DNA of 64,000 nucleotides from Mucilaginibacter dorajii (GCF_024808255.1 NZ_JANTYS010000002.1:496001-560000); one strand, 5' to 3'. Shown: positions 1-8,972, counted from the first letter of the stretch. The notes: generated by a model from the letters alone, not told the origin. Translations and numbers: made by a program.

Positions 1-660
1 AAATAAAGCCGCGTTAACATCACTCACGTTTTGCTGTAAAATGCTGCTATAACTATAATATCCTCTTGAACCGTTAAAGTTGAGGTTAAAGCCCACGTTC
101 CAGTTAGGCTTTATATTTTGGGTATGCAATATTTTAAATACCTGCTCGGCCGAACTGCCGAAGCCGTTGAAGAGCGTAAGATTGGTATAGGCTACCCGGG
201 CGTTGTAATATTTAATATCCTGCGGTCGTAAAGCGTAAACATCTAAGGCGCGCAGTCCGACATCGAAACCGATGGTTTGGCTTGGCTCAAACAACAGGCT
301 GCGCTGCGATACGCCGTTGTACCCCAGGCTGATCTTAGGGCTACGCGGATTTGTAAGCGGACTAAAATTTTCAAAATTGTACAGGCCGGTATCCAAAGCA
401 AAGGTTTGCGTGCTATCGCTCAGGAAACGTTCCATCGTTACCCTGATAAATTTGGAGCTAAAAACAACCGAGTCCCTTTTATTGTCTTCCTTTTTGCGCA
501 GGCTATCCAGCAACTCATCGTCGGTTACTTTCTTCTCCGTCCTAACCGTATCACGGGTAGACAAAGGCCTTCCCCGGTTAGTCTGTCCGTATTGCGCAAA
601 AGCCGATTGTACGCCAAGGCACATCAGTAACAATAAAATATATCTAACCTTTTTACGCAT
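1..660 (-). CDS. Putative outer-membrane porin, N-terminal part (cut by window edge)
   Basis: The reading frame is open from the ATG at 660 down to base 1, giving the first 220 residues. A signal peptide (MRKKVRYILLLLMCLGVQSA, then FAQ) is followed by a charged stretch rich in T, R, K and D. After it comes a pattern seen in the Bacteroidota 'putative porin' family (Porin_10): DSVVFSSKFIRVTMERFL, then a 'GFDVGLRALDVY' strand and alternating aromatic beta strands. I infer an outer-membrane barrel. The start codon overlaps the stop of the PNP gene by one base (TAATG), so the two are probably co-transcribed. The C-terminal barrel lies outside the window, and the substrate cannot be told. Confidence 0.72.
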   Translation of the reverse strand, partial: MRKKVRYILLLLMCLGVQSAFAQYGQTNRGRPLSTRDTVRTEKKVTDDELLDSLRKKEDNKRDSVVFSSKFIRVTMERFLSDSTQTFALDTGLYNFENFSPLTNPRSPKISLGYNGVSQRSLLFEPSQTIGFDVGLRALDVYALRPQDIKYYNARVAYTNLTLFNGFGSSAEQVFKILHTQNIKPNWNVGFNLNFNGSRGYYSYSSILQQNVSDVNAALF

Positions 661-1475
661 TAATTGCCCGCTATCAGATTTTTGAGGATCAGGGTAAGTT
701 TTGGTTCAGCTTCTTCGGCCACCCGAATTATTTCTTCAAGCGATACAGGTTCCAATACATCGGTAAAGCCTTCGTCTGTTAACACAGATATGGCAAATAC
801 CGGGATGCCCATATGATTTGCAACTATAACTTCGGGTACGGTGCTCATACCAACAGCGTCGCCGCCAATAATCCTTAAGTAAGTGTACTCGGCCTTGGTT
901 TCTAAATTAGGGCCGGTTACAGCAACATAAACTCCCTTATGGCAGGTTATATTGTTTGCCGCTGCAATAGTTAATGCTTTATCAATAAGTGTGCGCTGGT
1001 ATGGCTGGCTCATATCCGGAAAACGCGGACCAAGCTCTTCATAATTCCTGCCCACCAGCGGATTTTGCGGCTGCAGGTTAATATGATCGGCAATCACCAT
1101 CAGGTCGCCTTTTTTGAAATCAGAATTAAGTGATCCGCTGGCGTTTGATACATACAGGGTTTTAATGCCCAGGTATTTCATTACCCTAACAGGGAATGTA
1201 ATTTGCTGCATGTTGTAACCTTCGTAATAATGCAAACGGCCCTGCATAGCTACCACCTTAACGCCACCCAAGGTGCCAAAAATCAGTTTACCGGAGTGAA
1301 ACTCCAATGTAGAGATCGGAAAATCGGGGATGTTGGAATACATCAATTGTTTTTCAACCACAATTTCCTTAACCAGCCCACCCAGGCCAGTGCCTAAAAT
1401 TATACCCACTTCGGGCTCAAAATCGCCAATACGGTTTTTAATATACCGGGCGGTGCTTTCAATATTGTCTAACAT
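660..1475 (-). CDS. punA: Purine nucleoside phosphorylase
   Basis: 271 residues, the usual length of the trimeric PNP/MTAP family. The enzyme cleaves purine (deoxy)nucleosides with phosphate to give the free base and (deoxy)ribose-1-phosphate, in cytosolic purine salvage. Visible motifs are the phosphate-binding loop 'GIILGTGLGGLV' near residue 25, 'LHYYEGY', 'NASGSLN', 'GPNLETKAEYTYLR' and 'DAVGMSTVPEVIVANH'. The ATG start at 1475 lies inside the end of lpxK (17-bp overlap), and the stop overlaps the porin start, so lpxK-punA-porin reads as one minus-strand operon. The symbol is given by family; deoD-type hexameric enzymes have a different sequence pattern. Confidence 0.93.
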   Translation of the reverse strand: MLDNIESTARYIKNRIGDFEPEVGIILGTGLGGLVKEIVVEKQLMYSNIPDFPISTLEFHSGKLIFGTLGGVKVVAMQGRLHYYEGYNMQQITFPVRVMKYLGIKTLYVSNASGSLNSDFKKGDLMVIADHINLQPQNPLVGRNYEELGPRFPDMSQPYQRTLIDKALTIAAANNITCHKGVYVAVTGPNLETKAEYTYLRIIGGDAVGMSTVPEVIVANHMGIPVFAISVLTDEGFTDVLEPVSLEEIIRVAEEAEPKLTLILKNLIAGN

Positions 1476-2502
1476 ATTCGGTTACTAAATTATCAAACTG
1501 TTGCCTGCCATCATTTAAAAAACTAATGCCTATAGGTAGTATCAAAACAGGGAGCTTTTTTACGGCTGGCAGCAAAGTCTGTTCCCCTAAACGCTGTGCA
1601 TCCTTTTCTGTTGTGATAACTATCTTTTTTTGTGATGTACAGGTCGCGAAATCATCGGCAAGTTTACTGATATTTTTTAAGGTAAACTGGTGATGATCGG
1701 GATATTTATGGTGATGAATACTTGTGGTAAGTTTTTTTAAATGCGATAACAATGGCGTGGCATTGGCTATGCCGGTAAGCAAAAACACGGTGGTATGCTC
1801 GTCAATAGTATAATAAACCGTGGCGTTATCCATATTATGAAAAGCCAGGTAGCTTATCGATGTAAAAAACAAATGCTGATGTTTAAAAGGCTTGATGTGA
1901 TTTTTTATGAGGGCTATCTCCTCATCGGCCAGCGTTACCGGGCATTTGCTGATCACAATAACATCCGCCCTTTCGCGGCCACTAAAAGGCTCGCGCAGAT
2001 TGCCGGCGGGCAGCATTAACCTTGGTTCGGTAAGTCGCCCATAATCAAACAATAAAATACTAAACCCTGGCTTTAAGGCCCGATGCTGAAAGGCATCATC
2101 AAGTATAACAGGGCGGTATTTATTGTTCAATTGTTCTATCCCTTCAACCCGTTTTTCGCAAACTGCCACTGTAACAGTGGGGAACTTGTTTTTAAATTGG
2201 GCTGGTTCGTCACCCACCTTTTCCGCATCGGCGGGGGTATTGGCCAATAAAAAGCCCTGGGTTTTACGACCGTAACCACGGCTAAGGGTAGCTATTTTAT
2301 ACTGATCTTTAAACAGGCGGATGAGGTATTCGGTCATGGGGCTTTTGCCCGCACCGCCTACATCAAGGTTGCCTACTACAATTACCGGCAGATTAAATTT
2401 TGTGCTCTTAAACGCGCCGGCATCATACATCCAGTTACGGATACTAACCACCAGGCCATAAATAAGCGAGAACGGAAATAAAAGCAGGCGCAGGTATTTC
2501 AT
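1459..2502 (-). CDS. lpxK: Tetraacyldisaccharide 4'-kinase (LpxK)
   Basis: LpxK phosphorylates the 4' position of the lipid A disaccharide precursor at the inner membrane, using ATP. The protein has an N-terminal hydrophobic anchor (MKYLRLLLFPFSLIYG) and a Walker A motif 'VGNLDVGGAGKSP'. It also has the LpxK signatures 'TLSRGYGRK', 'VGDEPAQF', 'ILDDAFQHRAL' and a late 'TTEKDAQR'. An upstream ATG at 2532 would add ten residues (MYLRYIFTPN), but it overlaps a 34-bp palindrome. I therefore prefer 2502, which gives 347 residues. It is the first gene of the lpxK-punA-porin run. Confidence 0.95.
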   Translation of the reverse strand: MKYLRLLLFPFSLIYGLVVSIRNWMYDAGAFKSTKFNLPVIVVGNLDVGGAGKSPMTEYLIRLFKDQYKIATLSRGYGRKTQGFLLANTPADAEKVGDEPAQFKNKFPTVTVAVCEKRVEGIEQLNNKYRPVILDDAFQHRALKPGFSILLFDYGRLTEPRLMLPAGNLREPFSGRERADVIVISKCPVTLADEEIALIKNHIKPFKHQHLFFTSISYLAFHNMDNATVYYTIDEHTTVFLLTGIANATPLLSHLKKLTTSIHHHKYPDHHQFTLKNISKLADDFATCTSQKKIVITTEKDAQRLGEQTLLPAVKKLPVLILPIGISFLNDGRQQFDNLVTEYVRQY

Positions 2503-2521
2503 ATTTGGTGTAAAGATATAA

Positions 2522-2555
2522 CGTAAATACATAAATATGTATTTATGTATTTACG
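2522..2555. repeat. 34-bp near-perfect palindrome upstream of lpxK
   Basis: The arm CGTAAATACATAAATA (2522-2537) and its exact reverse complement (2540-2555) are separated by two bases. The palindrome lies between the DUF5615 stop and the lpxK start. It could be an operator or a hairpin terminating the toxin transcript. There is no T-run, so an operator or processing site seems more likely. Confidence 0.75.
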
Positions 2556-2561
2556 CGACTG

Positions 2562-2888
2562 CTAAGATATCAGGATAATGGGGCCATTTAAATAACCGTC
2601 GGTATTCAAATGGTCTTTTATCTTAGGAGTGAGTTTGGTTAATTCCAGGTAAGTATTTATTGGCGCGGAAAGAACAAAGACAGTAATTGTATATTTTTTG
2701 AAATTCTGCTGATACTGAAGATTTTTATCGAAGGTTAATAACGCGTCAAAATTTTCGGCTATCAAAAGCTTAAGCAATTCACCATTTTTTATACCGTTCC
2801 AGCCTTTATCGGCAACGGTATAAATTTCGTGATCTATAAAATCGAGTTTAAGTTTTTTAGGAAGGTTTTCGTCAAGCAATAGCTTCAT
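2562..2888 (-). CDS. DUF5615-family PIN-like protein (putative toxin)
   Basis: 108 residues. The start 'MKLLLDENLPKKL' and the later 'ALLTFDKNLQYQQN' carry the acidic pattern of DUF5615 (PIN-like, Mut7-C-related) proteins, which are presumed RNases. Conserved acidic residues visible are D6, E7 and the D of 'TFDKN'. The start overlaps the preceding DUF433 gene by 17 bp. This is the standard arrangement of DUF433/DUF5615 pairs, which are regarded as toxin-antitoxin-like modules. Activity is inferred, not shown. Confidence 0.85.
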   Translation of the reverse strand: MKLLLDENLPKKLKLDFIDHEIYTVADKGWNGIKNGELLKLLIAENFDALLTFDKNLQYQQNFKKYTITVFVLSAPINTYLELTKLTPKIKDHLNTDGYLNGPIILIS

Positions 2889-3111
2889 AAAATTTAGCTA
2901 TATTTTTTGAAGTGACCAAACTATTGGCGATATCTAAAAGAGAGACAGCTTGTTCTTTACTTACAGAAGGGAAATCATCTAAAAAATCATCCAAAGAAAC
3001 ACCCGCCTCTAAATGATCAAATAAGGATTCAACAGGAACACGTGTGCCTGTAAAAACAGGCTGTCCTCCTAAAATATCGTTATCAATGTTGATGATTTTT
3101 TGAATATCCAT
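2872..3111 (-). CDS. DUF433 domain protein (putative antitoxin)
   Basis: 79 residues with the DUF433 signature 'INIDNDILGGQPVFTGTRVPVESLFDHLEAG', followed by 'SLDDFLDDFPSVSKEQAVSLLDIA', a short helix-turn-helix-like fold. DUF433 proteins usually precede and overlap a DUF5615 partner, as here (17-bp overlap), and are taken to be the antitoxin and autoregulator. Confidence in the family is high; function is by analogy. Confidence 0.87.
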   Translation of the reverse strand: MDIQKIINIDNDILGGQPVFTGTRVPVESLFDHLEAGVSLDDFLDDFPSVSKEQAVSLLDIANSLVTSKNIAKFYEAIA

Positions 3112-3224
3112 GTATAAAGATACAAATATTTGACTTTACTAACCTATTATGTAAATACCCTCAACAGTTTTTTTGAGAACGTTGATTATTCCAGGAATCG
3201 CTTTTAAAAGAACATGGTTCATTT

Positions 3225-3376
3225 TGGCTAAAGCCACTTTGTGTATTGTTATTTTCCGCCCCATAAATGGGACGGCAATGAATATAAAGATGGCTTTGAA
3301 GTTTGGCTTTCTATTCATTGCCGTTTTGGCTTTAGCCAACGGTTAATAGAAGTATCCAGAAAGATGGCTTTAGCCA
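3225..3376. repeat. Palindromic intergenic repeat (TGGCTAAAGCCA family)
   Basis: The gap 3112-3468 has no credible gene. It holds nested inverted repeats. TGGCTAAAGCCA (3225-3236) pairs with TGGCTTTAGCCA (3327-3338), with a further copy at 3365-3376. ACGGCAATGAAT (3272-3283) pairs exactly with ATTCATTGCCGT (3313-3324). The short open frame on the minus strand here is a by-product of the repeat. Confidence 0.75.
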
Positions 3377-3468
3377 AAAAATGCTGATTTGAATTTCCAA
3401 ACCTATTTCCCTGATTTTAACAGCCGTTATACTTAATTTTATTTAAATTAGTTTTCATAATAAAACCT

Positions 3469-4161
3469 ATGGAACCGCTGCAAAATATCCGACTTACTTT
3501 TAAATGTCCCAAAACGCTGGCCGAGCTTACACCTTGCAACAGCGATTGGTATTGTAAGGGCTGTCACAAAGTGATCAGGGATTTTAGGGGGATGAGCGAG
3601 GCTGACATTATAAGCAGTATAGATTTTAGTAGCAAAATGCATTGCGGCATATTTTATGCCGATAGGATAACGTATACACCACAGCCTAAATGGCAGCGAT
3701 GGCTATCTGCCTGCTTAATGGCTGCAGGCTTAACTACGCTACATAATGTTGTACTTGCCCAGCAAAAGAAAGCATCGACAAAACCAGCACCTGCAATTAC
3801 AAAACCAATTGTTGATACCGCCAAAGAGCAGGCTACCGTAGGCGTATTTATCACGCTTGAACTTCAGCCGGAATACCCAGGCGGTATTGCAAAATTCCAT
3901 GATTATATTGCCCAAAATCTGGATTTAAAAAACATAGCCATATCCGGAAGCAAAAAAGGAATAGTACAATTCACCGTTGAACGCGATGGATCACTAACCG
4001 ATGTTAAAGTGGAGAGGAGCATCAGCCCTGAAATAGACAACCAGGTTACACTGCTTATCAAAAAATCATGCCGTTGGAAACCCGGCATCCAAAATGGCAG
4101 GCCCGTAAAAGTAACTTATGCCGTACCTATCACCGTTGACCTTGCACCCGAATCAAAATAA
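3469..4161 (+). CDS. TonB C-terminal domain protein with N-terminal cysteine motif
   Basis: 230 residues. The N-terminal 50 residues hold spaced cysteines (C13, C23, and 'WYCKGCHKVIRDF' around 28-40). This resembles the short Cys-rich head found on many Bacteroidota envelope proteins. A single transmembrane segment lies at about 78-97 ('WLSACLMAAGLTTLHNVVLA'), followed by a Lys/Pro/Ala linker. A TonB-like C-terminal domain covers about 130-225 ('EYPGGIAKFHDYIAQNL...IVQFTVERDGSLTDVKVERS'). A role as energy transducer for outer-membrane receptors is inferred. It is separated by one base from the next gene, so the two are probably an operon. Confidence 0.8.
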   Translation: MEPLQNIRLTFKCPKTLAELTPCNSDWYCKGCHKVIRDFRGMSEADIISSIDFSSKMHCGIFYADRITYTPQPKWQRWLSACLMAAGLTTLHNVVLAQQKKASTKPAPAITKPIVDTAKEQATVGVFITLELQPEYPGGIAKFHDYIAQNLDLKNIAISGSKKGIVQFTVERDGSLTDVKVERSISPEIDNQVTLLIKKSCRWKPGIQNGRPVKVTYAVPITVDLAPESK

Positions 4162-4162
4162 A

Positions 4163-5074
4163 ATGATAAAAATTAAACTCGCAGTTCTTTTCTTATTTAT
4201 TACCGTTGCATCCTTCGCCCAAACCGATAAAAAACTAACTACCAAAATAGCTGAAGCAGTTAAAGGTTTTCATGGGCAGGTAGGCATTTATGTACACAAC
4301 CTTAAAACGGGGAAAACGGTAGCATTAAATGCCGATACCCTTTTCCCAACGGCCAGCATGATCAAGGTGAGTATTCAATGCGGTGTAATGGATAAAATTG
4401 ATAAAGGTGAGTTAAAATATAACCAGAAACTGGTTTACCGCGATTCATTGCTATATGCCGGCGAAGACATCCTGGGTTCTTTTAAAAACGGTGATACCAT
4501 ACAGCTAAGCAAAGTTGCCATGCTGATGATCACCATGAGCGATAACACAGCAAGTTTGTGGCTGCAAAAGCTTGCGGGTAGCGATTATATTAATGACTGG
4601 CTGCAGCAAAACGGTTTTAAAGTTATGCGCGTTAACTCCAGGGCTACAGGTAGGGAAGCCATTCGCAAAATATATGGCTGGGGTGTAAGCACCCCTTATG
4701 AGATGTGCCGGTTGTTTACCATGATCAGGAATGGCGAGGCTGTGAGCCCTGCCGCCAGCGAGCGCATGTACCGCAATATGGGCCGTATTTATTGGGACGA
4801 GCACGCATTATCGCAAATTCCGCCATATGTGCATACCATCAGCAAGCAAGGCGCTGTGGATGAATCACGATCTGAAACCGTATTGGTAAACGCGCCGCAT
4901 GGTGATTATGTATTTTCTATCATCACCAACCACAATGCCGATCAAAGCTGGGGAGCCACCAATGAAGCCGGCCTGCTTATCAAAAAAATATCGGCCCTGC
5001 TATGGCACTACTACGAACCCGCCAGCAACTGGAAACCTGCCGAAGGGGTAGATAAATTTATGCTTAACGAGTAG
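4163..5074 (+). CDS. Class A beta-lactamase-fold serine hydrolase, periplasmic
   Basis: 302 residues from the ATG at 4163. An upstream in-frame ATG at 4118 lies inside the previous gene and would hide the signal peptide MIKIKLAVLFLFITVASFAQ. The class A motifs are present in order: S65-M-I-K68, S126-D-N128, and K228-Q-G230 in place of KTG. I do not see the ExxLN omega-loop expected around residue 160 ('NSRATGREAIRK'). Deacylation, and so true beta-lactamase activity, is therefore doubtful. A carboxypeptidase or esterase-like role is equally possible. It follows the TonB-like gene with a one-base gap. Confidence 0.82.
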   Translation: MIKIKLAVLFLFITVASFAQTDKKLTTKIAEAVKGFHGQVGIYVHNLKTGKTVALNADTLFPTASMIKVSIQCGVMDKIDKGELKYNQKLVYRDSLLYAGEDILGSFKNGDTIQLSKVAMLMITMSDNTASLWLQKLAGSDYINDWLQQNGFKVMRVNSRATGREAIRKIYGWGVSTPYEMCRLFTMIRNGEAVSPAASERMYRNMGRIYWDEHALSQIPPYVHTISKQGAVDESRSETVLVNAPHGDYVFSIITNHNADQSWGATNEAGLLIKKISALLWHYYEPASNWKPAEGVDKFMLNE

Positions 5075-5184
5075 GTCATTGGTCATTTCGCTACGCTGTC
5101 ATTAGTCATTAGCTTTTGCAAGTGGTCTATAAATAGCGCTCAACGAGCAATTCACTAATGACTAATGACCAGTGACTAATGACT
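5074..5184. repeat. Inverted repeat of TAATGAC/GTCATTA units
   Basis: Tandem 'GTCATTAGTCATTAG' (about 5098-5112) on the left is matched by 'CTAATGACTAATGACC' (5155-5170) and 'AGTGACTAATGAC' on the right. The hairpin follows the serine hydrolase stop directly. It belongs to the same style of short, slightly degenerate intergenic repeat seen elsewhere in this window. Confidence 0.7.
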
Positions 5185-5294
5185 ATTTTTAAGTAATATT
5201 TCCGTTTGGGTTGCCGTTAATTGAGGGTTCTTTATTATTATTGGCAATTATATCCAATGTGTGTAAAATACACACCCCAGTTACAACCAAACAA

Positions 5295-7655
5295 ATGAAA
5301 AAAACACTTACTTTTATTGTATTATTACTGCTTTGTATCTCGGTACAGGCACAAAACACCGCCAGTATCAACGGCACCGTAACAGACCGTAACCGCCAGG
5401 CTATAGCGAGGGCATCGGTTTACCTGCTCAATACCAATTATCGCACTATTGCTGATAAAGAGGGCAAATTCTCGCTGAAAAACATTACTTCAGGCACCTA
5501 CATCCTTCACATTAGTGCTGTTGGCTTTGCCGCTAAAAATCAATCGATTGCAATTAATGGTAGCGCACAGGCAGTAAGCATAAACCTGAGCGACGCCAGC
5601 AACCAGTTAGATGAGGTTACTGTAACCGCTCAAAAATATGAAGAAGATGCCCAAAAGGTGCCTTTCAGTATTTCTACCTTAACAGCCAAACAAATAAAAG
5701 ATTACGGCCTTTGGGATTTGAAAGATCTTACCGCCATTGTTCCTAACTTAAACTCGGCAGGGCCTGGTGACGCCCGTACTGTGAGCGGCATCCGTGGTGT
5801 TGTTACCACATCTTATGATCCGGCTGTGGCTACTTATGTCGATGGCGTAAACCAATATGGCCTGGATACTTACATCCCACAGTTGTTAGATGTTGACAGG
5901 ATTGAAGTATTGCGCGGTCCGCAGGGCACGTTATATGGCCGTAACGCTACAGGTGGCGTTATCAACATCATCACCAAACAACCCAGCAATACAGTTAGTG
6001 GCTTTGCAGGCCTTGATTTTGGCAATTATGGGCAACAACGTTATACGCTGGGCATTAAAGCACCGTTGATAAAAGATCGCTTATTTTTAGGTGTAGCAGG
6101 CGTATATTCTGGCTTTAATGGTTTTTATACAAACACCTTTAACAATACCCATTTTGATAAACAACACTTCTTTTTGGGTAACTATTACTTAAAATTCCTG
6201 GCGACATCAAAATTGGCGTTCACCTTGAATGTGAAGAATTATAACAACCGCAATAATGGCGCATTTACACTGGCGGGCTCGCCTGCGGATGCTTTGGCCA
6301 ACCCCTACCAGGTTGACCAAAATGCTACCACCAAAATGATTGATAATACCTTCCAAACTTCTTTGGCTATCAACTATACCGGCAGCAACTTTAACTTTAC
6401 GTCGCAGTCATCATACCAGGTAAATAACCGCTATTACACTACACCTATCGATGGCGATTTTTCACCTATCGACGCCGTATCCGTGATCAACAACTATGGT
6501 GGCGACTGGAACAAGGTGCGTACCGGCATCCAGGAGTTCAGGTTTACATCGCCGGCCTCATCAACTTCCAAACTAAAATGGACAGCCGGTACTTATGGTT
6601 TTTACCACTACGCGCCAAACAAACAAGGCACTTACTTTGGTGCCGATGCTGCAGCCGTAGGATCACCAATTTCCAACTTTACCAGCATCAATACCAATAC
6701 AGATCGCAACTTCGGCTTAGCAGCTTACGGACAGGTTACTTATGCTTTTAGCGCGCAGTTTGATGTTACTGCCGGTTTGCGTTATGATTATGAGCATAAG
6801 AAAGAAAATATTGAAGGCGAGTTTAAACCAGATGGCCAGGATGCTGTTGTAACCCGCTCCGATACCTCATCAAAGGCTAACTTTAGGGCATTTTCACCAA
6901 AGTTGAACATTGCGTATCACCCGTCAACCAATAATGATTTGTACGCCACCTATAGCCGTGGCTTTAGGGCTGGTGGCATTACGGAGTTAGGGTCCGACCC
7001 ATCATCGCCTCCCTTGTATACTTTTAAACCAGAGTACAGCAACAACTTTGAGCTTGGTTCAAAAAACAGCTTCTTTGATAATAAACTACGTGCCAACGTT
7101 GCGCTGTTTTATACCCGCATAACCGATGCACAGGTACCAACATTGGTATTGCCGGATGCTATTACCATCACCAAAAATGCCGGTAAACTAAGCAGTAGGG
7201 GGGCCGAACTGGAATTGAACGCCACTCCAATTAAAGGCTTGTTGATTGATGAGAACTTTGGCTACACCCACGCCCGTTATACCGATTTAGCTGTTGGCAA
7301 TAACGGCGAGGTAGTTAACCTTAAAGGTAACAGGCAAATTTACACCCCGAGCGTTACCAATATGTTTGCCCTGCAATATGGTTATGCTTTAAACGATAGG
7401 TTAAAAACCAGGTTAGTAGCCCGCGGCGAGTGGCGTTTATTGGGCAATGAATATTTTGATCTGGCTAACCAGATTGAGCAAAAAGCCTACAGCAAATTCA
7501 ACGCCCGTGTAGGTGTCGAAACAAAATGTTTCAGCCTGTTTTTATGGGAAAGTAACATCGGCAACAAAAAAGCCATTGATTACGCCTATGATTTTGGCGC
7601 AACGCACTTAGGTAATCCGCGTACTTATGGGGTATCTTTAAGTACCAGCTTTTAA
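5295..7655 (+). CDS. TonB-dependent receptor with carboxypeptidase-regulatory-like domain
   Basis: 786 residues from ATG 5295, the first codon of the signal peptide MKKTLTFIVLLLLCISVQAQ. An earlier in-frame ATG at 5211 adds an unlikely leader. Order of domains: a carboxypeptidase-regulatory-like beta sandwich (about 25-100), a plug (about 115-230, with 'VDRIEVLRGPQGTLYGRNAT' and 'GGVINIITKQP'), and a 22-strand-type barrel ending in a terminal F. It is an outer-membrane active-transport receptor. The substrate is unknown: there is no SusD partner, and the next gene is a small secreted protein. The sequence style (GLRYDYEHKKENI, FSPKLNIAYHPSTNNDLYATYSRGFRAGG) is close to siderophore-type receptors. 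Confidence 0.92.
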   Translation: MKKTLTFIVLLLLCISVQAQNTASINGTVTDRNRQAIARASVYLLNTNYRTIADKEGKFSLKNITSGTYILHISAVGFAAKNQSIAINGSAQAVSINLSDASNQLDEVTVTAQKYEEDAQKVPFSISTLTAKQIKDYGLWDLKDLTAIVPNLNSAGPGDARTVSGIRGVVTTSYDPAVATYVDGVNQYGLDTYIPQLLDVDRIEVLRGPQGTLYGRNATGGVINIITKQPSNTVSGFAGLDFGNYGQQRYTLGIKAPLIKDRLFLGVAGVYSGFNGFYTNTFNNTHFDKQHFFLGNYYLKFLATSKLAFTLNVKNYNNRNNGAFTLAGSPADALANPYQVDQNATTKMIDNTFQTSLAINYTGSNFNFTSQSSYQVNNRYYTTPIDGDFSPIDAVSVINNYGGDWNKVRTGIQEFRFTSPASSTSKLKWTAGTYGFYHYAPNKQGTYFGADAAAVGSPISNFTSINTNTDRNFGLAAYGQVTYAFSAQFDVTAGLRYDYEHKKENIEGEFKPDGQDAVVTRSDTSSKANFRAFSPKLNIAYHPSTNNDLYATYSRGFRAGGITELGSDPSSPPLYTFKPEYSNNFELGSKNSFFDNKLRANVALFYTRITDAQVPTLVLPDAITITKNAGKLSSRGAELELNATPIKGLLIDENFGYTHARYTDLAVGNNGEVVNLKGNRQIYTPSVTNMFALQYGYALNDRLKTRLVARGEWRLLGNEYFDLANQIEQKAYSKFNARVGVETKCFSLFLWESNIGNKKAIDYAYDFGATHLGNPRTYGVSLSTSF

Positions 7656-7693
7656 ATAAATAGAATTAAATTTAGGGTGTAAAATCCTAAACA

Positions 7694-8218
7694 ATGAAAA
7701 AGATAATTTTTATGATTGGGCTGGTTATTACTTCAATAACCAGCCAACAATCCCATGCTCAGGTAATTACCAAATATGGCGATAATGTAAGCACCCTTGA
7801 TGGCATCATGAAAGCCTATTACGATGTAGTAACCGTTAAAAAAGGCGAGCAGGTTTATTATGAACGCGACAGCTTGCTGCACATTGCCGATGCACACGTA
7901 GGCTCGGGCTATATTGATAAGCAGGGCAAGCAGCGTTTTAACTACATGACACTTAAAAAATATCACCAGCTTTCTGATGCATCACTATCCCGTGATGGCT
8001 TTGACGAGCGGGAGATTTTGCGCAAAGTAGAACACTTTGGCAGCATCTATCACGTGTTTAGCACTTACGAATCGCGTAACAGTAAAAACGGACCAGTTAT
8101 AGAACGTGGTATCAACAGCATCGAACTGTTTAACGATGGCACCCGTTTCTGGATCCTGGCCTGGTTTTACGAGGGCGAACGTAAGGATAACCCAATACCA
8201 GCGGAGTATTTAAAATAG
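7694..8218 (+). CDS. Secreted protein of unknown function, possibly NTF2-like
   Basis: 174 residues with a clear signal peptide (MKKIIFMIGLVITSITSQQS, cleaved after HAQ). The remaining 150 residues are rich in aromatic residues. The end, 'GINSIELFNDGTRFWILAWFYEGER', resembles the last strands of NTF2/SnoaL-like folds, but this is a pattern impression only. It starts 38 bp after the TonB receptor and probably shares its transcript, so a link to the receptor's ligand is possible. Confidence 0.6.
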   Translation: MKKIIFMIGLVITSITSQQSHAQVITKYGDNVSTLDGIMKAYYDVVTVKKGEQVYYERDSLLHIADAHVGSGYIDKQGKQRFNYMTLKKYHQLSDASLSRDGFDEREILRKVEHFGSIYHVFSTYESRNSKNGPVIERGINSIELFNDGTRFWILAWFYEGERKDNPIPAEYLK

Positions 8219-8970
8219 AATCAAGAGGTTAGAGTCAAGAATTAAGACAGCTTCAAAACAATGGTAAAGGATAACATCAATTAAAAAACCATGTCATTGC
8301 GAGTTTCTAAATCCGGGGATGTGAAGGTAGAAATGACAATATAAAGCCATGTCATTGCGAGGAACGAAGCAATCGCGAACTCTGCAAGTCCGTCCTGTAG
8401 AGCATGAGATTGCTTCGTTCCTACCCATGACGTTTTGTAAAAAACGTTTGTCATCCTGAACGTAGTGAAGGATCTTCTTCGTTAGAAAAGTCTGCAATTA
8501 GCAGGGCGAAGAAGATCCTTCGTTCCTCAGGACGACAAACTCTTACGCTATTTCCACCTTCAGAGTCCCCCGCATTTTATAACTCGCAATGACATGATTG
8601 ACTTGTCATGGGTAACTTGTTTCGGGGCCCCCACAGGACAGGTTACCCGAATGATGTATACTCAGCGAGTGGGGTGCTGAAACAAGTTCAGCATGACATT
8701 GGGTTTCAATTCGCTTTGTCATTTCCACCTTCAGAGTCCCCCGGATTTTATAACTCGCAATGACATGATGGATTTGTCATGGGTAGCGCAGCGTGGCAAT
8801 CTCTTTACCATACAGGGCGAATATGAATAGCTACGAAATTGCTTCGTACCTCGCAATTGACAATGCGTTTATAGGTAATATTCTAAAATACCATCAAAAA
8901 AGGGCCGGAAGATCAACTCTCCCAGCCCTTATATTTTTTGTCTTAATTCTTGACTCTAATATCTTGACTC
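8219..8970. repeat. Composite cluster of intergenic palindromic repeats
   Basis: No gene is credible in this 750-bp gap. The outer ends carry inverted copies of a TCAAGA/TCTTGA-type repeat (8222-8248 and 8940-8970). Inside are: GTCATTGCGAGGAACGAAGC (about 8350-8370) with its inverted arm ending near 8430; GTCATCCTGAACG...GGATCTTCTTCG (8450-8485) with its inverted arm (8498-8538); a 'TCATTTCCACCTTCAGAGTC' element in three copies (8293-8337 reversed, 8548-8594, 8719-8766); and a 'GTCATGGGTA' pair (about 8605-8695). The elements appear to have accumulated next to one another. Confidence 0.8.
8903..8942 (-). terminator. Terminator downstream of the outer-membrane beta-barrel gene
   Basis: The stem AAGGGC...GCCCTT has A/T runs on both sides (TTTTTTG on the minus strand, TATATTTTTTG on the plus). 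It can terminate in both directions; its position just 3' of the minus-strand barrel gene suggests that role. Confidence 0.65.
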
Positions 8971-8972
8971 TA

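Noticed and set aside
272..685. Overlapping plus-strand open frames at the left edge
   Set aside because: They lie opposite the porin gene, whose signal peptide and strand pattern are convincing; the opposite frames have no recognisable features.
3139..3339. 66-residue minus-strand frame
   Set aside because: It lies across the TGGCTAAAGCCA palindromes, with no conserved feature.
3469..3600. Zinc-finger regulator reading of the Cys-rich head of the TonB-like protein
   Set aside because: The spacing of cysteines is irregular, and a transmembrane helix and TonB domain follow; a DNA-binding role is unlikely.
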